Part shown: positions 1 through 5,624 of the stretch, piece after piece
How the letters are laid out: each line of letters begins with the position of its first letter
How positions within the stretch are numbered: position 1 is the first letter of the stretch
Source of the DNA: an uncultured Bacteroidales bacterium
GTDB lineage: Bacteria > Bacteroidota > Bacteroidia > Bacteroidales > UBA932
DNA length: 5,624 nucleotides
Assembly: GCA_945982095.1 (NCBI GenBank)
Contig: CAMFRR010000071.1
Coordinates: 1-5,624 of the forward strand
Reading direction: 5' to 3'
Position numbers and translations under genes: made by a program
The notes under the pieces: generated by a model
Database searches by the model: none
Told to the model about the DNA's origin: nothing
The model's input: the letters and a program-made list of their open reading frames with translations, nothing else

Positions 1-537
1 AATTCGAATATTGTAGTTCCAGGTTTCGACGAGATTCCTGTAGAGGGTGATCCAGGTTCAGACAACCCAGGTTCTGAAGAGCCTGAACCTGAGCAGCCTG
101 GCGGAGAGGATCCTCAGCCTTCAACCGCCCCAACTCTCTTATGGGAGGCAAACCCTTCTTTTGCTGAGATGCCAATAAACGATAATCTCAATGCCGACCT
201 GGTTGTAGAGGCTCCGGAAAAGATAGCTGTATTCAAGGTTAATGTGGATTCTCCTAACTTGACTTCAGCCATAGAAGCTCTGACTCAGGACGGTTCAAGT
301 ACAATGGACTTGATAAATGACGCAGGCCTTATTGAATTCCTGGCAGAAGCTGCACCTAATCTGTCTACAGGCAACAGTTTGCTTGGCCAGACTCAAGTGA
401 ATTTCTTCATAACAGACCTTGTAAAGATGATTAACATGTATTCGCCTGCACCAGGGTCAAAACATAAATTCACCCTTAACGTGACAGACGAGAAGGGTCA
501 GACCATGAGCAAGATAGTAACATTCGTAACTGAATAA
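1..537 (+). CDS. C-terminal part of a DUF4493-type surface protein (5' partial)
   Basis: Frame 1 is open from the first base to the TAA at 535-537, giving 178 visible residues; the true start lies upstream. The ATG at 169 is not the start: it has no signal peptide after it, and the folded module begins before it. Visible order: residues 1-12 look like the last strand of a DUF4493 domain (NSNIVVPGFDE, compare ETDYDMVLDFD in the next gene); 13-44 are an acidic Pro/Glu/Gly linker; 46-178 are a beta-rich module. The module resembles residues about 260-397 of the next gene, sharing a PSF start, an ITDLVK/ITDFVK motif and a final strand pair. Unlike that gene, this one ends right after the module, with no FN3-like or PCMD domain. 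It lies 22 bases before the next gene, so co-transcription is likely. Assignment to DUF4493 rests on context and paralogy, since the N-terminus is not visible. Function unknown; an exported surface protein is inferred. Confidence 0.8.
   Translation, partial: NSNIVVPGFDEIPVEGDPGSDNPGSEEPEPEQPGGEDPQPSTAPTLLWEANPSFAEMPINDNLNADLVVEAPEKIAVFKVNVDSPNLTSAIEALTQDGSSTMDLINDAGLIEFLAEAAPNLSTGNSLLGQTQVNFFITDLVKMINMYSPAPGSKHKFTLNVTDEKGQTMSKIVTFVTE
37..132 (+). other. Acidic proline-rich linker coding segment
   Basis: Codons 13-44 of the visible reading frame encode a low-complexity run of Pro, Glu, Asp, Gly and Ser built from short units such as DPGSDNPGSEEPEPEQPG. At DNA level the words CCAGGTTC and GAGCCTGA recur imperfectly. 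It separates the DUF4493-like end from the C-terminal module and probably acts as an extended, flexible spacer. The paralogous gene at 560 lacks it at the equivalent place. Confidence 0.6.
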
Positions 538-559
538 TCCCAAGCATCTGAATCTAAGC

Positions 560-2761
560 ATGAAAAGATATATCTCATATGTGCTTGCCTATGTGTGCGT
601 GATGCTGCTCTCCGCCTGCAACAAGCAGGTGTTCGGCCCGACAGGGCAAGGCTATCTCAGCCTGAGCATGGAGAGCGACTTGAGCGCAGATGTCATAGTG
701 AAGGCAGGTGCGGATGTGCAGCCTGTGTACGCAATTGACGTATACAACGAGGCCGACCAGAAGGTGGCCCATGCTGACGACCATACAACGGTGACTACGG
801 CAAACCCTATCAAGCTCCAGCTTGGAACTTACAAAATCAAGGCAGCGAGCGGAGAGGATGTGAATGCCGCATTCGATAATCCTATTTACAAGGGCGAAGT
901 CTCTGGAGTGAAAATTATTCCTGACAAGACAACAATGGCAACAATTACCTGTACTCAGGCAAATACTGCTTTCTCTGTGGAGTTCCCTGCTGACTTTGAC
1001 CAGTCATTCTCACAATATTATGTAAAAGTAAGCAATGGAATAGGTGAGAGCCTGATTCTCAGCAACAGTCCTGACAGCTCAGACCCTCTCCAGGCAGCTT
1101 TCTCGTCCAAGGCTTATTTCGCCGTTACCGGAACCCTGACCTGGGAGCTCTTCCTGTTGAACAAGGATGGCGGAGAGTACAAGACTTCCATGAGTTATAC
1201 AGATGTAAAGGCAAAGAGCCACTATCATCTGAAATTCTCTCTCAGCGAGGATGGTCCGAGTGATGGCTCATTCACTATCACTGTCACACTCGACAACACT
1301 CTCGAAGAAACTGACTATGACATGGTGCTGGACTTTGATACGGCAGGCATGCCTTCATTCTCTTCTGCAGGCCAGATGGAAATTTCATCCGCTGTCCCTG
1401 TGGTTGTACCTGTGGGCAACGATGCCACAAAGATTCTGGAAATTTCTACATCTGAAGGTCTCAAGAGTTTCGTTCTCGTGCACAACAATGAGTCGCTCTC
1501 GTCTCTGGGTTTGCCTGATGCCGTCGAGTTTGTAGGTGAGGATGCTCAAAGGGATGCGCTTATGTCCAGCCTGGGAATACAGGTGAGCAATCTCGTGCAG
1601 ACCAAGGCCCTCTCGGCAGGAGCCAAGGGCGTGCGTATGGACATCACTGATTTTGTAAAGAATCTTCCTCTTGGTTCTTACGGGCTTAGCTGTATAGCCA
1701 TAGACAACAAGAGCCGCAGCGATGTGTTCAATCTCATTTTGGAGATAATCTCAGACGTTGATGCTGAGGCTGTTGAGGCTAAAAGCGCCTGGGCTGCCTT
1801 TGCCAAACTCGAGGGCCGTTATTTCAAAAATCCGGCACCTGAAGGACTAAGATTCATGTACAGGGAGAAGAGTGCTTCAAACTGGAAAGAAGTTGCTGCT
1901 TCCGACATAGAGATGAACGAGGGACAGCTCCGCTTCAGCACTATGCTTACCGGACTCAAGGCTTCCACCACATATGTATTCAAGGCTGTGTCTGCCAAGG
2001 ATACTGAAACCAAGGAAATTGAGTTTACGACAGCTCAGACACAGACTATACACAATCTTAATTTCGACAATTGGCACACATCAGGAAACATACTGATGCC
2101 TAACGCTGAAGGCTATTCAGTATGGGATTCGGCCAACTCTGCAGGCGTTACAATAACCACCTCTTCCACTGATGAGGCTGTGAGCGGCAAGGCTGCCCGA
2201 CTTGAGAGTGTGACAGCTTTCGGACTCCTGGCTGCAGGTAACATATTCACAGGCGAGTTTGTCGGTCTGGATGGCCTTGGAGCCAAGCTCAACTGGGGCG
2301 TGCCTTTCACAGCCCGTCCTATAGCTATGCGAGGCTATTACAAATACACTCCAAAGGCAATAGACAAGGTAAAAGACCCTTATAAGGACTTGAAAGGTCA
2401 AATGGACCAGAGCCAGATACTCTGTTTCCTCACAGACTGGTCATCCCCATTCCTGGTAAATACCAATACCAAGTCATTCGTCGATACTGAAAACGATCCT
2501 GGCATCATAGCTCTCGGCCAGCTCAATTCCAGCAACAGCGACAGCGGATATGTGCGTTTCACTATACCGTTGGTGTATCGTGACAACAGTAGGATTCCAC
2601 GATATATAGTTATTGCAGCTGCATCCAGTCGTTACGGCGACTATTTTACTGGTGGTGTCGGCTCAGTGCTTTTGGTGGATGAGTTTGAGCTCATTTATGA
2701 TCCTGAAGAACTTACGGACGCAGAGTTCAATGCCGTTTTCAGCATGGTTGATCCTTTCTAA
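560..2761 (+). CDS. DUF4493-PCMD domain lipoprotein
   Basis: Predicted outer-membrane lipoprotein of 733 residues. The N-terminus MKRYISYVLAYVCVMLLSAC is a signal peptide with lipobox LSAC (Cys20), which supports the ATG at 560. Domains in order: about 29-235, DUF4493, starting with the family's GYLSLSM strand and a VKA motif near residue 47; about 253-397, a beta-rich module also found at the end of the preceding gene; about 406-493, FN3-like, with the LTGLKASTTYVFKA strand signature; about 496-715, PCMD, with motifs FDNWH, GKAARLES, AAGNIFTGEF, WGVPFTARP, YRDNSRIPRY and FTGGVGSVLLVDEFE. An 18-residue tail follows. PCMD is named as a putative carbohydrate metabolism domain; I know of no proven activity, and ligand or glycan binding at the surface is inference. 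The gene follows the previous one by 22 bases and precedes the barrel gene by 89. The residues after Cys20 (NKQVF) lack the acidic run often seen in surface-exported Bacteroidetes lipoproteins. Confidence 0.92.
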   Translation: MKRYISYVLAYVCVMLLSACNKQVFGPTGQGYLSLSMESDLSADVIVKAGADVQPVYAIDVYNEADQKVAHADDHTTVTTANPIKLQLGTYKIKAASGEDVNAAFDNPIYKGEVSGVKIIPDKTTMATITCTQANTAFSVEFPADFDQSFSQYYVKVSNGIGESLILSNSPDSSDPLQAAFSSKAYFAVTGTLTWELFLLNKDGGEYKTSMSYTDVKAKSHYHLKFSLSEDGPSDGSFTITVTLDNTLEETDYDMVLDFDTAGMPSFSSAGQMEISSAVPVVVPVGNDATKILEISTSEGLKSFVLVHNNESLSSLGLPDAVEFVGEDAQRDALMSSLGIQVSNLVQTKALSAGAKGVRMDITDFVKNLPLGSYGLSCIAIDNKSRSDVFNLILEIISDVDAEAVEAKSAWAAFAKLEGRYFKNPAPEGLRFMYREKSASNWKEVAASDIEMNEGQLRFSTMLTGLKASTTYVFKAVSAKDTETKEIEFTTAQTQTIHNLNFDNWHTSGNILMPNAEGYSVWDSANSAGVTITTSSTDEAVSGKAARLESVTAFGLLAAGNIFTGEFVGLDGLGAKLNWGVPFTARPIAMRGYYKYTPKAIDKVKDPYKDLKGQMDQSQILCFLTDWSSPFLVNTNTKSFVDTENDPGIIALGQLNSSNSDSGYVRFTIPLVYRDNSRIPRYIVIAAASSRYGDYFTGGVGSVLLVDEFELIYDPEELTDAEFNAVFSMVDPF

Positions 2762-2850
2762 GGTCATTAACACTTTGCACGATGCACAACCCTCAGAACT
2801 CCAATAAGTTATAATTTGTGAAACTTGAGAAAGATTATCATTTCTTAATA

Positions 2851-3699
2851 ATGAAGAGCTTTACTATATTAGCAGCCCTCTTGCTGATGTGTTTCAGCGC
2901 CATGGCCCAGTCTCAGGATGAGACTTCACAGAAAGTCGAAGCCTTTGACAGAGGCCTTGGCCAGACCCTCAGCGGCACTGTTTTCGTACCAAAAGGAACT
3001 GTAGCGACGGGAGTAAGCTTTTCTTACAAGAATATAAGTCTGGGCGAAGGTGGCGATGATTCAGGCTACTCTATGCTGTTCGGCATGCTCGGCGGAATCA
3101 AGGCCAATATGTCCACATTCGGCATAACCCCGCAAGTCTCCTATTTCGTAGCTGACAACCTCAGCCTGGGTTTGCGTCTTGGTTACAAGCGTTCTACACT
3201 GGGCCTGGGCAATGCATCGCTCTCTATCAGCGATGATATGGGTTTTGACATAAAGGATTACAATATATTCAACCACAAGTATACCGGAGCCTTCACCTTC
3301 AGATACTATCTGGCATTGGCAGGCAGCAAACGCTTCGGTATATTCGTGGAAGCCAGGCTGAACGGAGCTTACGGCCAATCCAAATTGTGGAAACAGCAGG
3401 GTGAAGACAAGTACGGCAGCTATTCTGAGAGCGTGGAACTGGGCCTGAATTTCGTACCGGGCATATGTATATTCGGAAATGACAACATAGCTGTAGAGGT
3501 GGCAATAGGTGTTCTGGGACTGGAATATTCCAAGGTGGACCAATATAGGAATCAGGTGGAGCATAGCATTATGACCCAGAGTGGGGCAAATTTCCGCATT
3601 AATCCGCTTTCTATAGAGTTGGGAGTATGCTTCTATTTTTACACTGGTCCTCACAGCAAGAAAGCAAGACAAGCAAACAAGCAATTGAAAGGCGTATGA
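2851..3699 (+). CDS. Outer-membrane beta-barrel protein of the PCMD neighbourhood
   Basis: Predicted 282-residue outer-membrane barrel. The ATG at 2851 is chosen because it gives a clean type I signal peptide (MKSFTILAALLLMCFSAMA, cut before Gln20). An in-frame GTG at 2818 would add 11 charged residues in front of it and is unlikely. The mature protein has alternating hydrophobic and aromatic strands with glycine-rich turns. Landmarks are VFVPKG (44-49), ADNLSLGLRLGYKRS (101-115), SKRFGIFVEARLNGAYG (159-175), FVPGICIFGNDNIAVEVAIGVLG (201-223 region), NQV (234-236) and SGANFRINPLSIELGVCFYF (244-263). From memory, these match a Bacteroidales barrel family often encoded beside PCMD proteins. An 18-residue basic tail follows the last aromatic strand, which is unusual. 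The gene overlaps the next one by four bases. It could be a channel or an anchor for the lipoproteins; the substrate is unknown. Confidence 0.85.
   Translation: MKSFTILAALLLMCFSAMAQSQDETSQKVEAFDRGLGQTLSGTVFVPKGTVATGVSFSYKNISLGEGGDDSGYSMLFGMLGGIKANMSTFGITPQVSYFVADNLSLGLRLGYKRSTLGLGNASLSISDDMGFDIKDYNIFNHKYTGAFTFRYYLALAGSKRFGIFVEARLNGAYGQSKLWKQQGEDKYGSYSESVELGLNFVPGICIFGNDNIAVEVAIGVLGLEYSKVDQYRNQVEHSIMTQSGANFRINPLSIELGVCFYFYTGPHSKKARQANKQLKGV
3696..3699 (+). other. ATGA stop-start overlap (likely translational coupling)
   Basis: The TGA of the barrel gene (3697-3699) lies inside the ATG of the PCMD lipoprotein gene (3696-3698). Such four-base overlaps usually mean that ribosomes ending the first gene restart on the second, which would tie lipoprotein amount to barrel amount. 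Of the four junctions in the window this is the only overlap. Coupling itself is inferred. Confidence 0.7.
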
Positions 3700-5327
3700 A
3701 GAAATTTCACTACATAATTACGTCTCTGATTCTGTGCTTTGTGGCTCAGGCCTGCATTGAGAACGATCTGTCGTATCCTGATGTCCATGTCGAGATTGAA
3801 AAAATCGATCTTGAAGGCATGGAGAATTACAGCGTGGACTACAGTACCCACGTGATATCAGTTCTATTGGGAGAACAGGCGGAGATTTCAGCAGTCAGGG
3901 TCAACGAGTTCATTCTTGCAGAAAAATGTTCGGTGGTGGGCAAGATGCCTGCTTACCTGGACTTGAGCGAGCCATATAAGTTCAAAATGAAATATTATCT
4001 GCCGGAAGACTGGACGATAATTGCAGCTCAGCCAATAGAACGTTATATTAAATGTGAAGGACAGATTTCCGATGCCGTCATTGATGTAGATTCAAAATAC
4101 GCATACGTGAAAATTGCTGACACTCAGAATCTTGGCGCAATAACTGTGAATGATATGAAACTCGAGCCCGAAGGTTCTGTTGTACAATATACCATAGGTA
4201 ATGTGCCTATAAACGGGGAGATTCACACAGTGATGGAAGAATGTTCTTTCCCTATGACTATGGACTGCAGCGTCAGCCGCATTTTCAGAGTTCTGTACAA
4301 GGGCCAGATGATAGAGTGGACTGTGACCTTCCTTTCCCAGCCTGTGGCCGTGGGTATGACATTGGTTAATCCATGGACTTATTCTGCTGATGTGGAGGGA
4401 GTTACCAACGGACAAGGTAAGACCGCCTTCCAGTATAGAAAAAATGGCGAAGAGTCTTGGATCGATTTTACTGAAATTTCTTATACAGGCACTACTGCAA
4501 GGGCCACCATCACAGGTCTGGAAGAGGCCACAGATTATCAGGTTAGGCTCACAAACGGTACAGATAACTCTGATATACTCGATTTCCGTACAGGAGATGC
4601 CGTGCAGCTTGAAAACATGAGTTTTGACAACTGGCATCAGGCTGACCCTAAAAACACCTGGTATCCTTTTGCCGAAGGAGGAGAAATGATATGGGGAACG
4701 GCCAATCCGGGAACAAACAAAGTCAAGACAGAGAATCCTACCCGACCTGAGACAGAACATGTGGTCAAGGGTACTGCAGCTCGCATGCAGAGCATAAAGG
4801 TGCTGGGAGTATTCGCTGCGGGTAATCTCTTCACGGGTGAGTTTGCTAAGTTCGATTTCAGCGCCATGACAGCCTACCTCAAATGGGGTACTCCATTCAA
4901 GGGCCGTCCTTATTCGCTCAAGGGTTATTATGATTACGCTCCAAAGACCATAGACGTGACTCAAGATAAGGTGAGCGGCAAGCCAAATCCTTACAAGAAC
5001 CTTTTGGGCAGCACGGACAATATGCAGATACTTGTTGTGCTTTTTGCTGATGACGACAAGAATCAGGGTCCTTATGACGTACTGAGCACCAAGCCGGGCG
5101 AGCCTGACCTGCAGACTGATTCACGTGTCATTGCATATGGAGCTATTGAGAGCCCTGAGAACACAGGCGGGCAGTACAAGGAATTCGAGTGTGTGCTCAA
5201 ATACAGGGACAACAGGATACCAGACTATGCCATCGTAGTGGCCTGCTCTTCACTCAGGGGAGACTTCTTTACCGGAGGCACGGGCAGCGTACTTTACGTG
5301 GATGAATTCAGATTCGAATATAAATAA
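3696..5327 (+). CDS. PCMD domain lipoprotein with FN3-like domain
   Basis: Predicted lipoprotein of 543 residues. The frame stays open 69 bases further upstream to an ATG at 3627, but the ATG at 3696 is preferred because it gives MKKFHYIITSLILCFVAQAC, a signal peptide with Cys20 as lipid attachment site, and overlaps the barrel gene's stop. After the Cys comes IEND, an acidic patch compatible with surface export. Residues about 45-113 and 126-216 look like two diverged beta repeats, ending in DWTIIAAQP and EWTVTFLSQP. Residues about 219-298 are FN3-like, with TITGLEEATDYQVRL. Residues 303-543 are PCMD, carrying FDNWH, GTAARMQS, AAGNLFTGEF, WGTPFKGRP, KYRDNRIPDY and FTGGTGSVLYVDEF. The PCMD is clearly paralogous to that of the lipoprotein at 560 and ends at the C-terminus with no tail. 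The N-terminal half is unrelated to DUF4493. Carbohydrate or other ligand binding is possible but unproven. Likely translationally coupled to the barrel gene. Confidence 0.92.
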   Translation: MKKFHYIITSLILCFVAQACIENDLSYPDVHVEIEKIDLEGMENYSVDYSTHVISVLLGEQAEISAVRVNEFILAEKCSVVGKMPAYLDLSEPYKFKMKYYLPEDWTIIAAQPIERYIKCEGQISDAVIDVDSKYAYVKIADTQNLGAITVNDMKLEPEGSVVQYTIGNVPINGEIHTVMEECSFPMTMDCSVSRIFRVLYKGQMIEWTVTFLSQPVAVGMTLVNPWTYSADVEGVTNGQGKTAFQYRKNGEESWIDFTEISYTGTTARATITGLEEATDYQVRLTNGTDNSDILDFRTGDAVQLENMSFDNWHQADPKNTWYPFAEGGEMIWGTANPGTNKVKTENPTRPETEHVVKGTAARMQSIKVLGVFAAGNLFTGEFAKFDFSAMTAYLKWGTPFKGRPYSLKGYYDYAPKTIDVTQDKVSGKPNPYKNLLGSTDNMQILVVLFADDDKNQGPYDVLSTKPGEPDLQTDSRVIAYGAIESPENTGGQYKEFECVLKYRDNRIPDYAIVVACSSLRGDFFTGGTGSVLYVDEFRFEYK

Positions 5328-5351
5328 ATACAATAGTAACATTTTTTAATT

Positions 5352-5624
5352 ATGAAAAATCTTATCAAAACAGCATCAATCGTTCTGCTGGCAGTTTCTT
5401 GCCAACGTGTACAGATGCTAGCACCCCAGACTCAATATGGCAGCTTGGGCGTATCACTCAAAACTGAATCGGAACTTGTAACAAAGGCTGAATCCGGTGT
5501 AAGTCTCACTACTTCTGACTTGAATCTTAAAATTGTCGAGAATGCAGGCTCAGCAATCAAATATGAAGGCAAGTATACTGATTATACTCCACTAAGTTTG
5601 CCTATGAACACTTCTTATACAGTG
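5352..5624 (+). CDS. N-terminal part of a DUF4493-like lipoprotein (3' partial)
   Basis: An ATG at 5352 opens a frame with no stop up to the window end (91 residues). It begins MKNLIKTASIVLLAVSC, a short lipoprotein signal with Cys17 as lipid site. The following residues carry the N-terminal DUF4493 pattern: YGSLGVSLKTESEL, then VTKAES, a second strand (LNLKIVENAG), a YEGKYTDYTPLSLPM segment and a strand starting NTSYTV. This lines up with residues 31-96 of the lipoprotein at 560 (GYLSLSMESDL, VKAGAD, AIDVYNEADQ, IKLQLGTYKI). The start is 24 bases after the upstream stop, in an A/T-rich leader with a run of six T and no clear Shine-Dalgarno sequence, as is usual in Bacteroidetes. Whether this protein also has the middle module, FN3-like or PCMD domains cannot be seen. 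Function unknown. Confidence 0.8.
   Translation, partial: MKNLIKTASIVLLAVSCQRVQMLAPQTQYGSLGVSLKTESELVTKAESGVSLTTSDLNLKIVENAGSAIKYEGKYTDYTPLSLPMNTSYTV

Noticed and set aside
1..6. AATTCG at the window edge, like half of an EcoRI cloning site
   Set aside because: Six bases at an arbitrary window edge are not evidence of a cloning junction; the reading frame continues smoothly from base 1.
2613..2807. Small + strand open frame crossing the end of the first PCMD gene
   Set aside because: Out-of-frame shadow of the PCMD C-terminus that runs a short way into the gap; no start context or recognisable product.
2762..2850. Possible internal promoter or terminator in the 89-base gap before the barrel gene
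   Set aside because: The TTATAATTTG at 2809-2818 only roughly resembles the Bacteroides -7 element TAnnTTTG, and the TTTG at 2774-2777 is too far upstream for a -33 element. The only inverted repeat seen is a 5-base stem (AGAAA/TTTCT), too weak for a terminator.
3061..3684. Antisense open frame (207 codons) opposite the barrel gene
   Set aside because: Shadow of the barrel coding strand; the product shows no domain and the sense frame has a signal peptide and barrel motifs.
3627..3695. Upstream in-frame start for the second PCMD lipoprotein
   Set aside because: It would add 23 residues (MLLFLHWSSQQESK...) ahead of a good lipoprotein signal peptide and would overlap the barrel gene by over 70 bases; the ATG at 3696 fits better.
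4092..4964. Long antisense open frame (290 codons) opposite the second PCMD lipoprotein
   Set aside because: It lies wholly opposite a strongly supported gene with recognisable domains; its translation has no signal, domain or low-complexity pattern of its own, many Cys and His, and no fitting neighbour.
560..5327. SusC/SusD-type polysaccharide utilisation locus
   Set aside because: No TonB-dependent receptor, SusD-like protein, glycoside hydrolase or sugar-sensing regulator is visible; the barrel is far too short for SusC.

Overview
The window looks like part of a Bacteroidales genome (Bacteroides/Prevotella/Muribaculaceae type; genus not resolvable by eye). The reasons are the protein families (DUF4493, the PCMD 'putative carbohydrate metabolism domain', a Bacteroidales-type outer-membrane barrel), lipoprotein signals with short lipoboxes, A/T-rich leaders without clear Shine-Dalgarno sequences, and moderate GC. 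All five genes are on the + strand and almost fill the window. No RNA gene, mobile element, CRISPR array or long non-coding stretch is visible.

Layout: (1) 1-537, the 3' end of a gene that starts upstream: the tail of a DUF4493-like protein, an acidic proline-rich linker and a C-terminal beta-rich module. (2) 560-2761, a 733-residue lipoprotein with four parts: fimbrillin-like DUF4493 domain, the same module that ends gene 1, an FN3-like domain, and PCMD. (3) 2851-3699, a 282-residue outer-membrane beta-barrel with a type I signal peptide. (4) 3696-5327, a 543-residue lipoprotein with two N-terminal repeats, an FN3-like domain and a second PCMD; its ATG overlaps the barrel gene's stop (ATGA). 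(5) 5352-5624, the first 91 codons of another DUF4493-like lipoprotein, cut by the window end.

Gaps are 22, 89, -4 and 24 bases, so the genes are probably one transcription unit, with the 89-base gap the only place an internal promoter could easily hide. Every product is predicted to be exported to the outer membrane or cell surface. The set mixes and matches a few modules: DUF4493 in genes 2 and 5 (and probably 1), the middle module in 1 and 2, FN3-PCMD in 2 and 4, with one barrel between the two PCMD genes.

The most interesting reading, which is inference, is a surface assembly in which DUF4493 proteins act like type V pilin-type subunits, the PCMD proteins are ligand-binding or tip-like lipoproteins, and the barrel is an outer-membrane partner. 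No part of this has a function that can be proved from sequence. The window cuts a DUF4493-type gene at both ends, so the cluster extends in both directions.
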